A DNA stretch of 64,000 nucleotides from the NCBI GenBank assembly GCA_963815965.1, contig CAWFIT010000008.1, positions 77,686 through 141,685 of the forward strand, in the 5' to 3' direction. Position numbers and translations under genes: made by a program. Under the pieces are notes generated by a model. The model ran no database searches and was not told the DNA's origin. It saw nothing but the letters and a program-made list of their open reading frames with translations. Position 1 is the stretch's first letter; every line of letters starts with the position of its first letter. The DNA comes from DASVFB01 sp963815965 (GTDB lineage: Bacteria; Actinomycetota; Thermoleophilia; Gaiellales; Gaiellaceae). Positions 51,566-58,884 of this stretch are shown piece by piece.

Positions 51566-52458
51566 GGGTCGCCGCGGTCGACCTCGGCACGAACACCACA
51601 CGGCTGCTCGTCGCCGACGTCGACGACGGGCGGGTTGAAGAGATCGCCGTTCGCGCGCGGATCACAGGGCTCGGAGAGGGAGTCGATGCGCGGCGCAAGC
51701 TGCTGCCGCTGCCGATCGCGCGTGTGCGCAACGTACTGACCGACTACCGGCGCGAGCTCGAGTCGCTCGGCGCCGAGCGCGTGCTGGCGGTGGCTACCAG
51801 TGCCGTCCGCGATGCCGACAACGGCGAGGCGTTCCTCGGCGAGGTCGAGTGGAGCTACGGCTTCACGACGAGGCTTCTGAGCGGCGAAGAGGAGGCGGCG
51901 GTCACGCTGCGCGGCGTGGGCGACATCGCAGAGGACACGCTCGTGCTCGACATCGGCGGCGGCTCGACCGAGCTGATCATGCGCGACTTCGCAATCAGTC
52001 TCGACGTCGGCTCGGTGCGCATGACCGAGCAGTTCGGCGAGGACGTCGACGCGATCGCGGACTTCGTGCGGCCGCTCCTGCCCGACCTACGGCCGACGCG
52101 AGCGATCGGCGTCGCTGCGACGAACACGTCGCTCGCCGCGCTAGACCTGCGTCTCGCGGAGTACGACCGGGACCAGGTGCACGGACATGTCCTGACGCGG
52201 GAAGCGGTGGAGGAGCTGCTGGACAGGCTCGCCGAGATGCCGCTGGACGAGCGGCGGCGGTTGCCTGCTTTCGATCCGGATCGCGCACCGGTCATCGTCG
52301 CCGGAGCGACGATCGTCCGCGAGGTCTTGCGCCGGTACGACCTCGACGCGATCGAAGCGAGCGAGCACGACCTGCTCCACGGCGTCGCGCTCGCAGCGGC
52401 GGAGCTGCCCGAGCCGGTCGAGGGCGACGCGCCGCCGGGCGCCTACACCTGCTGCTAG
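51562..52458 (+). CDS. Ppx/GppA exopolyphosphatase family protein
   Basis: 298 residues, the short single-module form of the ASKHA-fold family that hydrolyses polyphosphate or pppGpp. Seen: VAAVDLGTNTTRLLVADV (phosphate 1), RVLAVATSAVRDADNGEAF, RLLSGEEEAAVTLRGV with the catalytic Glu, LVLDIGGGSTELIM (phosphate 2) and the C-terminal ASEHDLLHGVALA. Actinobacterial homologues of this length are exopolyphosphatases acting on short chains. GTG 51562 overlaps the upstream small gene. The 3' end overlaps the convergent CBS gene by 4 nt. Confidence 0.93.
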   Translation: MRVAAVDLGTNTTRLLVADVDDGRVEEIAVRARITGLGEGVDARRKLLPLPIARVRNVLTDYRRELESLGAERVLAVATSAVRDADNGEAFLGEVEWSYGFTTRLLSGEEEAAVTLRGVGDIAEDTLVLDIGGGSTELIMRDFAISLDVGSVRMTEQFGEDVDAIADFVRPLLPDLRPTRAIGVAATNTSLAALDLRLAEYDRDQVHGHVLTREAVEELLDRLAEMPLDERRRLPAFDPDRAPVIVAGATIVREVLRRYDLDAIEASEHDLLHGVALAAAELPEPVEGDAPPGAYTCC

Positions 52459-52856
52459 ACGGCTTCTTCGACCGGGGGCTCGTCTTCCGCGAGCCGGCGC
52501 TGAACGACCGCACGCGACAGGATGCCCGCCAGCCGCCCGTTCTCCGTCACGGGGACCCGCTCGAGATCGCGCTTCTCGAGCTCGCGGAACGCCGCCTCGA
52601 GCTCAGCGTCGGCGTCCAGCGTGAAGATCGGCGGTTCTGCGATCTGGCCCAGGCGTGTCGCCGCCGGGTCGCGGCCCGTGGCGACAACTTCGCGCACGAG
52701 CGTCTTGCGCGTCACGACGCCCGCGAGTGCGCCCTCGTCGCACACGAGCACGGCGCGAACGCCTGGGTCTGACAGCCGAGTCCCAGCCTCCTGCGCCGAC
52801 GCCGACACGTCGAGCGCCAGCGGGTCGGCCACCATCGCGTCGCGGACGCGGCTCAC
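52455..52856 (-). CDS. CBS-domain pair protein
   Basis: 133 residues, two CBS motifs making one Bateman module: VSRVRDAMVADPLALDVSAS with RAVLVCDEGALAGVVTRKTL, and RLGQIAEPPIFTLDADAELE with RVPVTENGRLAGILSRAVV. Such modules bind adenosine nucleotides and regulate other proteins. Start GTG 52856 forms a GTGA with the stop of the glutamate dehydrogenase gene, so it is translated with it and may sense energy state for nitrogen metabolism; that link is inferred. Confidence 0.9.
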   Translation of the reverse strand: MSRVRDAMVADPLALDVSASAQEAGTRLSDPGVRAVLVCDEGALAGVVTRKTLVREVVATGRDPAATRLGQIAEPPIFTLDADAELEAAFRELEKRDLERVPVTENGRLAGILSRAVVQRRLAEDEPPVEEAV

Positions 52857-54133
52857 GGGTAAATCCCACGTGCGTCGAGCGCTGCGGCGACCTCGCGGAT
52901 GCCGCCGACGAGCGCAGCGCCGCGCAGGGAGATCCCGCGCTCCTCCGACAGGTTCCAGACGCGGTCGAACGCGTCGGACAGCTTCTCCGCCAGACGAGAG
53001 CGGATCTCGTCGCGGTCCCAAAACAGCCTGCCCAGATCCTGCACCCATTCGAAGTACGAGACGGTGACGCCGCCGGCATTCGTGAGAACGTCGGGCAGTA
53101 CGGGAATGCCGCGTTCAGCCAGGATCATGTCGGCCTCGATCGAGGTCGGCCCGTTCGCGCCTTCGGCGACGAGCCTCGCGTCGATCCGCGGGGCGTTCTC
53201 CTCTGTCAGCTGATCCTCGCGCGCGGCGAGCACGAGGATGTCGCAAGGCAGCTCGAGCAACTCCGCGTTCGAGACGTGCCGCGCGTCGGGGTAGTCCGCG
53301 AGCGAGCCGTGCTCGTCGATCCAGTCGTGCACCGCGACAAGATTGAGCCCGCCGTCGTCGACGATGCCGCCGGAAAGATCGGAGACGGCCATGACGCGCG
53401 CGCCCTTCGCAGCGAGCTCGCCTGCGGCAATGCTTCCAACGTTGCCGAACCCCTGTACGACGCAGCGCTGGTCGGCAAACTTCCAGCCGAGCCGCTCACA
53501 CGCACGCTCGATCACCATCACCACGCCAACGCCGGTCGCCTCGTGACGGAAGACAGAGCCTCCGATCGAGATCGGCTTGCCGGTCACGATCTCCGGGACC
53601 GCGTAGCCCTTCTGCATCGAATACGTGTCCATCACCCACGCCATCGTCTTCTCGTTCGTGGCCATGTCGGGCGCCGGAATGTCCTGCTGCGGCCCGATGA
53701 TGTCGACGAGCTCGGTCGTGTAGCGCCGGGTGAGCCGCTCCAGCTCGTCCTCGGACATCTCGCGCGGGTTGCAACGCACGCCGCCCTTCGCGCCACCGTA
53801 CGGCAGGCGCAATAGCGCGCACTTCCACGTCATCCACATCGCGAGCGCAGCGCATTCGCCGAGGTCGACAGCGGAGTCGTAGCGCATGCCGCCCTTGGTC
53901 GGGCCGAGCACCGTCGAGTGCTGGACGCGGTAGCCCGCGAAGACCCGGTACTCGCCGGAGTCGAGCCTCACCGGAACCGAGACCATCACAGCGCGTTCGG
54001 GAAAGCGGAGGCGCTCGACGACGGCCGGGTTCGCGTCGGCGTACGGCAGCGCCTGCTCGAACTGCGTCAGCGCCTGCCGGTAGAGCGGCGTGTCCCACTC
54101 GAACTGCGGTTCGACGTCGACCGTCTCGGTCAC
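52853..54133 (-). CDS. Glu/Leu/Phe/Val dehydrogenase (glutamate dehydrogenase)
   Basis: 426 residues, the usual length for NAD-linked hexameric GDH. Substrate domain: GGMRYDSAVDLGECAALAMW and the catalytic Lys in LPYGGAKGGVRCNP; Asp in DIPAPDMATNEKTMAWVMD. NAD domain: RCVVQGFGNVGSIAAGELA. C-terminal: ANGPTSIEADMILAERGIPV LPDVLTNAGGVTVSYFEWVQ. It links 2-oxoglutarate and glutamate. The start ATG 54133 is 62 nt from the divergent tRNA-Leu gene. A short-chain amino acid dehydrogenase is less likely given the K-G-G-V-R context. Confidence 0.95.
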   Translation of the reverse strand: MTETVDVEPQFEWDTPLYRQALTQFEQALPYADANPAVVERLRFPERAVMVSVPVRLDSGEYRVFAGYRVQHSTVLGPTKGGMRYDSAVDLGECAALAMWMTWKCALLRLPYGGAKGGVRCNPREMSEDELERLTRRYTTELVDIIGPQQDIPAPDMATNEKTMAWVMDTYSMQKGYAVPEIVTGKPISIGGSVFRHEATGVGVVMVIERACERLGWKFADQRCVVQGFGNVGSIAAGELAAKGARVMAVSDLSGGIVDDGGLNLVAVHDWIDEHGSLADYPDARHVSNAELLELPCDILVLAAREDQLTEENAPRIDARLVAEGANGPTSIEADMILAERGIPVLPDVLTNAGGVTVSYFEWVQDLGRLFWDRDEIRSRLAEKLSDAFDRVWNLSEERGISLRGAALVGGIREVAAALDARGIYP

Positions 54134-54195
54134 GCGGCCAGTCTAGGTCAGGCTATTGGCGCGGGCGGCGTCTCGAGGAGGGCTATCCTGCCGTC

Positions 54196-54284
54196 GCCGG
54201 GGTGGCGAAATTGGCGATACGCGGCTGACTTAAAATCAGCTGCCCCCAACGCGGGGCGTGAGGGTTCGACTCCCTCCCCCGGCA
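54196..54284 (+). tRNA. tRNA-Leu (TAA)
   Basis: An 89-nt class II tRNA. Acceptor GCCGGGG pairs with CCCCGGC (54277-54283); the anticodon loop is CTTAAAA between CTGA and TCAG, anticodon TAA reading UUA; a long variable arm (CCCCCAACGCGGGG region) and the T loop GGTTCGACTCC follow. CCA is not encoded. UUA is a rare codon in GC-rich actinobacteria. Its 3' portion is repeated at 58769-58828. Confidence 0.95.
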
Positions 54285-54286
54285 CT
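54227..54286 (+). repeat. attL-like direct repeat (tRNA-Leu 3' part)
   Basis: Sixty bases from the anticodon loop to 2 nt past the tRNA end are identical to 58769-58828. A further 40 nt downstream are similar (AAATCGCGTGAGCC and CTCAAGCGACGCG in both). This pattern is expected for integration into a tRNA gene that leaves the tRNA intact. Confidence 0.85.
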
Positions 54287-54417
54287 GTCTAAGCCAAATC
54301 GCGTGAGCCACTGGTGAGCTCAAGCGACGCGAGGGCAACTGGGAGGGCAACGCACTTAATACAGCGGCGAGCCGGGTACCCCCGCGCGGTGCGTGGCGCG
54401 TCGGGGACTCCAAGCCG

Positions 54418-55212
54418 TCAGGCCACGGTAGCGGGGGCACGCACAGGTGCGAGCTGGAACTCGTAGTCGAAGCGCAGGTGTGGTGTCTCGATACCCAACT
54501 CGGGGCTACTCTGGCGCAGCTGCGGGTGCACGATGAGCGCGTCCTTGACGGCGTGAGCGACATCGTCGTCGATGAAGTCGCTGTCGGCCATGTAGAGCTG
54601 CGTAGAGACGAGCTCGTGGTCGTCGGCACTGACCTGAACGTGGAGATGGGCCGGGCGCCACGGATGCCATCCACAGGCCGCGATCAGGCGCCCGGTCGGA
54701 CCGGCGTGCGGAATCGTGTAGGGAGCCGGACGGAACGTTCGCACCTGGAAACGGCCCTCTTCGTCGGTGATCACCTTGCCACGCAGGTTTCCCTCCGGTA
54801 CTTCAGAGAACCCCGAGTAGAAGCCCTCGGCGTCGGCGTGCCAGACGTCGACCACAGCGCCCGGGAGCGGCTCGTCATCGACCGACGTCACGCGACCGGT
54901 CATGACAAGGCGCTGCCCCGGCTCGTCGGGTCGGTGCGGCAACTCGTAAGGCGCCTCCAGGACCGGGGCGCCTGGGAGGTAGTAAGGGCCGAGGATCGTT
55001 CCCACAGAGCCAGGCCGATCTTTGGACGCCTGCCGCTCGACAGCCCACTCGATGAACGCATCGAGCACGAGCGGCCACTCGCCCGCTTCGCCGACGTCGA
55101 TCAGCCACTGCTTTGCCATCTGGTACTCGTCGTAGTTGACGTCGTACTCGGCGATGACATCTCGGATGCGCTGGAAGATCTCGCCGACTACTTGGTCGCC
55201 GCGGTTGCTCAT
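54418..55212 (-). CDS. intradiol ring-cleavage dioxygenase (catechol/hydroxyquinol 1,2-dioxygenase type)
   Basis: 264 residues. An N-terminal helical dimer domain (NYDEYQMAKQWLIDVGEAGE) precedes the beta-sandwich. Fe(III) ligands are Tyr in LGPYYLPGAP (second Tyr and context VGTILGPYY), a Tyr near GFYSGFSEVP or PAPYTIPHAGP, and two His in AACGWHPWRPAHLHVQVSA. VDVWHADAEGFY and LRGKVITDEEGRFQVRTFRP are family motifs. It cleaves an aromatic diol between the hydroxyls; catechol, chlorocatechol or hydroxyquinol is possible. It lies between the two tRNA-Leu repeats and is divergent from the MBL-fold gene. Confidence 0.92.
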   Translation of the reverse strand: MSNRGDQVVGEIFQRIRDVIAEYDVNYDEYQMAKQWLIDVGEAGEWPLVLDAFIEWAVERQASKDRPGSVGTILGPYYLPGAPVLEAPYELPHRPDEPGQRLVMTGRVTSVDDEPLPGAVVDVWHADAEGFYSGFSEVPEGNLRGKVITDEEGRFQVRTFRPAPYTIPHAGPTGRLIAACGWHPWRPAHLHVQVSADDHELVSTQLYMADSDFIDDDVAHAVKDALIVHPQLRQSSPELGIETPHLRFDYEFQLAPVRAPATVA

Positions 55213-55371
55213 GGAGTCCCCCTTCGCTCGGCTTCAACTCGTCGCTCACCTCGGCGGCACCGGCAGAGGTGAACCTGCATCTCGACCATGACCAGGATCG
55301 CTCGGGCAATCGGGTAAGTCAAGCCGCCTGAAGTAAGGTAGAAACGAGGCACTCAGCACAAGGAGGAGACC

Positions 55372-56214
55372 ATGAGCACCGTCAACACCACGCGCCAGGG
55401 GGTCGTGACTGTCAAGGAGATCGGTACCACGAACATCCACAGCTATACGAGCCCGCAGGACGGGCTGTTCGTCAACACGCACATCATCGAGGACGCCGAC
55501 TCGCTCGTCGTTATCGACGGCCAGTTCTTCCTCGACTACGCGCGCGAGGTGGCCGACTACATCGACGAGCTCGGCAAGCCGGTCGAGCGCTTCGTGCTCT
55601 CGCACATCCACCCCGACCACTGGTTCGGCTTTGAGATCCTCAAGCCCCGGTTTCCCCACGTCCCTGTCTACGCGCTCCAGTCGGTAATCGACTACATCCG
55701 CGAGAACGGTGAAGCCATCGTCACCGGCCGCCAGGGCGTCTTCGGCGACAAGATCGCCTCTACCGTGACCGTCCCCGACCAGGCGCTTCGCGAGGGACGA
55801 CAGGAGATCGTCGGTCTGACCTGGGAGGTCGAGGAGGTCCGCGAAGCCGAGTCGCTGGCCCAGGCCGTGATCCGCTTCCCGGAGCTCGAGACGATCGCCG
55901 TCTTCGACCTCGTCTTCCCGAACCTCTACCACCTGTTCACGGTCGCGCCGTACTTCGAGCACTGGGCGCAGGCGATCCGCGGGATTCGGCAGGAGCAGGG
56001 GTACAAGCGGCTGCTCGTCGGCCACGGCGAGACGACCGACCCCTCGACGATCGACGGCAACGTCGCCTACCTCGAGGAGGCGCAGCGGATCCACGGCGAC
56101 TCGCAGTCGAACGAAGAGTTCGCCACCAAGCTGAAGGAGCGCTTCCCGGAGCGGCAAGAGCCTGGCTGGATCGACTTCTCGGCGCTGCTGCTCTACGGGA
56201 TCGTCAACCCGTAG
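55372..56214 (+). CDS. metallo-beta-lactamase-fold hydrolase
   Basis: 280 residues with the zinc motif FVLSHIHPDHWFGFEIL (HxHxDH), a following Asp in IAVFDLVFPNLYHLF and the late His in RLLVGHGETTDPS. The third zinc-ligand His of the canonical set is not obvious (a Leu/Tyr region takes its place), so activity is likely but atypical. AAGGAGGAG precedes ATG 55372. It shares a 159-bp divergent region with the intradiol dioxygenase, suggesting one aromatic-degradation role such as a lactone or ester hydrolase. Cytoplasmic. Confidence 0.88.
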   Translation: MSTVNTTRQGVVTVKEIGTTNIHSYTSPQDGLFVNTHIIEDADSLVVIDGQFFLDYAREVADYIDELGKPVERFVLSHIHPDHWFGFEILKPRFPHVPVYALQSVIDYIRENGEAIVTGRQGVFGDKIASTVTVPDQALREGRQEIVGLTWEVEEVREAESLAQAVIRFPELETIAVFDLVFPNLYHLFTVAPYFEHWAQAIRGIRQEQGYKRLLVGHGETTDPSTIDGNVAYLEEAQRIHGDSQSNEEFATKLKERFPERQEPGWIDFSALLLYGIVNP

Positions 56215-56660
56215 GAGATTCGCGCACCCAAGAGCTTGGGCCGTCAATCCTTCGCGTCGTCGAAGACCAGCCAGCCGCTGCGCTTGCGTCCGGGTTGACT
56301 ATCTGGCGATGAGAGGCGCCGCCGATCAGCCCGACCTCGATAGCCGGCGAGACTGCGTCGCCGGGATCGCACGGAAGAGCCGCACCGGCTCGCGTATTCC
56401 TTTCAGCTCCACGACTCCCAGTTCCCGCCGATCTCCGTGCTGATCGCGACGACGCGCAGCCACGCAGGCCCAGATCATGATCCCTTACTTGCGGAGTAAG
56501 AGGTCAAGGGGCGCGCTCACGATTCCGAACCGATCCGCTCGAGTCTCATGCCGAAACGTCCCGAGCCGAGCGCGCCACGGGGCACGGGCACCCCTCCCGA
56601 TTTCGTGGAGCTCGCGGGTCCCTGCGGGATCGGGCCCCCCAGAAGCTCGGCACGAGGGCT
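56215..56660. other. gene-poor stretch with a cyclase remnant
   Basis: About 450 nt without an intact gene. It holds the minus-strand remnant listed at 56326-56450 and nothing else I can support. Confidence 0.6.
56326..56450 (-). pseudogene. C-terminal remnant of a class III cyclase-type gene
   Basis: The frame DQHGDRRELGVVELKGIREP continuing VRLFRAIPATQSRRLSRSG and stop 56326-56328 matches the conserved end of cyclase homology domains (LGEVELKGI-EPVRLY). No cyclase core lies upstream, so only about 40 codons survive. It suggests a recombination or deletion inside the island. Confidence 0.45.
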
Positions 56661-56948
56661 GTGGTCGCCGAGGCCGTCGTCGCTGAAGCGGCGAACGTGG
56701 AGAAGGCGGTGACGCTGCTCTGCCGATCGGCGGGCGGCGGTGATCTCGCTGCGGCGAAGGCGCTGATCCCGTGGATCAACCAGGCTTTCGGTATGCCCAC
56801 CGAACGGGTGGAGCACCGGCCCCCTTCGACGCTGCAAGAGCTCGAGCAGATGGACACAGCCGAGTTGGAGAGGCTTGTCGCGAGGGGCCGCGAGCGGCGT
56901 CTCCGGGCTCTCGAGGTCGTGCCGGGGACGGCCGGAGCAGAGAGCTAG
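56661..56948 (+). CDS. small helical protein, unknown
   Basis: 95 residues from GTG 56661: VVAEAVVAEAANVEKAVTLL, then GGGDLAAAKALIPWINQAFG MPTERV and ELEQMDTAELERLVARGRER. Mostly helical and charged, coding-like; it may be the end of a longer frame (QKLGTRAVVAEAV upstream in frame, no start seen). Resembles small phage or plasmid-type proteins, but I cannot name a family. Inside the tRNA-bounded island. Confidence 0.45.
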   Translation: MVAEAVVAEAANVEKAVTLLCRSAGGGDLAAAKALIPWINQAFGMPTERVEHRPPSTLQELEQMDTAELERLVARGRERRLRALEVVPGTAGAES

Positions 56949-57060
56949 CGCGCGCCAACGCGTGATCGTCGGGGTGCTGGGTCACGCACTGCGACAGGGT
57001 GGTGCAGCCACGCTGCAGCCAGACCTTCTCGATCCTGTCTGTTCATGCGGCTTTAGGGCA

Positions 57061-57089
57061 TGACCCCCGGCTTGCCAAGCAGGGGGTCA
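57061..57089. repeat. inverted repeat TGACCCCC…GGGGGTCA
   Basis: TGACCCCC (57061-57068) and GGGGGTCA (57082-57089) enclose an inner GCTT/AAGC pair, forming a long hairpin. The sequence GCATGACCCCCG at its left edge recurs at about 62488 directly after a GNAT stop. Confidence 0.5.
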
Positions 57090-57205
57090 ACGAGCGTGCT
57101 CAACAAGCGTGCTTCTCGCACTCTGCGCGTGAGTCGGCTTCAACCTCGCCAGTGTTGCCAAGGCCGACTGTCGCTTGGCGACCGCGATACTGGCGATCGT
57201 TCCGC

Positions 57206-57388
57206 ATGAGTGACGCCATCGTCATCGTCGAGTACAACCCTGCGTGGCCCTCGGAGTTCGTCCGCCTTCGTGATCGCGCTCAAGCTGCGCTGGGCGACGT
57301 CGCCGTCGCGATCGAGCACGTTGGCTCGACAGCAGTGCCCGGGCTTCCGGCTAATGACCGCGCCCGGCTGCTACGCAGTGCAAGTTGA
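57206..57388 (+). pseudogene. GrpB-family (UPF0157) N-terminal fragment
   Basis: ATG 57206 encodes IVIVEYNPAWPSEFVRLRDR, then AQAALGDVAVAIEHVGSTAV PGLPA, the start of the nucleotidyltransferase-like GrpB fold (family proteins are about 170 residues). After residue about 50 homology stops and the frame ends at 57388. The conserved HVGSTAVPGL is followed by unrelated sequence rather than the usual KPxxDI, so it is truncated, not merely frameshifted. Confidence 0.75.
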
Positions 57389-57602
57389 CGGCAAGAGCTT
57401 CTCGCGATGATCGTCTTCCGCGTCGAGGCAGCCGAGCACGCGTAGGCGCGCGAGGGATCGACGCGAGGGTCCGTGATGCTCGGCTGCGCGATAGTTGACG
57501 AATGTCCCCCGAGCGGCTCCGAGATCGTGCTCGAGTCGGATGACACAGAGGCGCTCGTCGACGTGCGCGCGTGGCTGGGAACCGCAGCTCGCGAAGCGCG
57601 CA

Positions 57603-58511
57603 CTAGCGTAGGTACTCGACCCACCGCAGCTTCGGCTCATAGCCAAGCCGGCGGTTGACGGCCAGCATCGGCGCGTTCGTCTCGTCGTTGTTCGTCCAGA
57701 CTGCCGTGATCCCGTTCTCCGCCGCCCAGCGCAATGCTTCGCGCTTGACCATCTCCGCCAGTCCTCGGCCGCGATAGGCAGTCAGCGTGCCGGTGTTTTC
57801 GTTGTACGCGCGGCCGAGCTCCAGGTTCGCAGCAAGGATGGTAAAGCTCACCACGCGGCCTTCCACGACGGCCGCAGAGCTGCCGTCGAGCGTGATCGTG
57901 GGCCGGCGCCAGATCGAGTCGAGCCAGTCCTCGTACGGGAAATCGTCCAACGGGTCGACGGTCGGAACGTCGCGAATCGTCTCCAGGTCGACCTCGTAAA
58001 CGTCCTTCGGATCGAGCTCGCGCAACGGCACCAGCTCGACCTCGCTCGCCTCGAGCCGGGACAGGTCGACGCCGCGCGGATCCACGCAAGACAGCACCTC
58101 TCCGCGAGCCTCCTCGAACCCGCGTGCGCGCGCGAAGGCGATGGCCGCTGGACTCTCCACGAACACCGTCGTGACTCTGCTCGCAGCGAGCTCGCGCAAA
58201 TGCGCGTCGACCGCATTCCATAACTCAGCGCCGATGCCGCGACGTCGATAAGCGGCGCCGACACTGACGCCCGCGAAGGCCGAGTTGCTCGTCGAGAAAC
58301 GCTTCAGAGCCGCCTCGGCCCTCGCGACGACGACGCCGTCGACCTCTGCAACCCAGGCCGCATTCCGCGCGCGTGGCGGAACGTTCGCACGTTGCTGCCG
58401 CCAGCTCTCGACCGTCGTCGTCCCATACGGAAACACCTCGTGGATCAGCTCGACGACGCGCTCCGCGTCGAGCTCCGCGTCCAACAGGCGGATCAGTGCC
58501 GGGGACTCCAT
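57603..58511 (-). CDS. double GNAT acetyltransferase
   Basis: 302 residues with two GNAT modules. N-terminal module: VAEVDGVVVARAEAAL, VSVGAAYRRRGIGAELWNAV (acetyl-CoA loop RRRGIG) and AFARARGFEEARGE. C-terminal module: VVEGRVVSFTILAANLELGR, TGTLTAYRGRGLAEMVKREA (YRGRGLA loop) and NNDETNAPMLAVNRRLGYEP. The tandem resembles mycothiol synthase-type or antibiotic-modifying tandem GNATs, but no specific residues identify a substrate. Start ATG 58511. It is the last gene before the right-hand tRNA-Leu repeat. Confidence 0.9.
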   Translation of the reverse strand: MESPALIRLLDAELDAERVVELIHEVFPYGTTTVESWRQQRANVPPRARNAAWVAEVDGVVVARAEAALKRFSTSNSAFAGVSVGAAYRRRGIGAELWNAVDAHLRELAASRVTTVFVESPAAIAFARARGFEEARGEVLSCVDPRGVDLSRLEASEVELVPLRELDPKDVYEVDLETIRDVPTVDPLDDFPYEDWLDSIWRRPTITLDGSSAAVVEGRVVSFTILAANLELGRAYNENTGTLTAYRGRGLAEMVKREALRWAAENGITAVWTNNDETNAPMLAVNRRLGYEPKLRWVEYLR

Positions 58512-58768
58512 GCGGCGCTAGCCTAGGTCGGTGGCCGTCGCCTCGCCGTAGAAGTTGGTGGGGCCTCAATCGCCTGGGCGAGCGTCCTTACGCCCGAATG
58601 AGTGAGGTCGCCCTCCGCGCTCCCGGCCAGGTTCATCGCGGCGGGGCAACAGGAGGGCAACAAGACCCGCCGAGATCGGCCGAGACGCATCTCCTGCGAC
58701 GGACGGCGCGCCCGCGTAACGGAGCGGGTTCGTCTCGTTCCGTCTCGGCCGGTCTGGACGCTCGGGGC

Positions 58769-58828
58769 GACTTAAAATCAGCTGCCCCCAACGCGGGGCG
58801 TGAGGGTTCGACTCCCTCCCCCGGCACT
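58769..58828 (+). repeat. attR-like direct repeat (tRNA-Leu fragment)
   Basis: Exact 60-nt copy of 54227-54286, beginning in the anticodon loop and ending two bases after the discriminator. The 5' half of a tRNA is absent, so this is not a functional gene. It borders the segment containing 54418-58511. Confidence 0.85.
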
Positions 58829-58884
58829 AATAAGTCAAATCGCGTGAGCCCCTCCTGGCTCAAGCGACGCGCCGGGCGCTTGTG

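Noticed and set aside
58769..58828. Second tRNA-Leu gene
   Set aside because: Only the part from the anticodon loop onward is present; there is no acceptor 5' strand or D arm, so it is a fragment.
58633..58863. Minus-strand frame containing VPGEGVEPSRPALGAADFKS
   Set aside because: This is the spurious translation of the tRNA-Leu repeat, seen also as a frame over 54183-54674; it encodes no protein.
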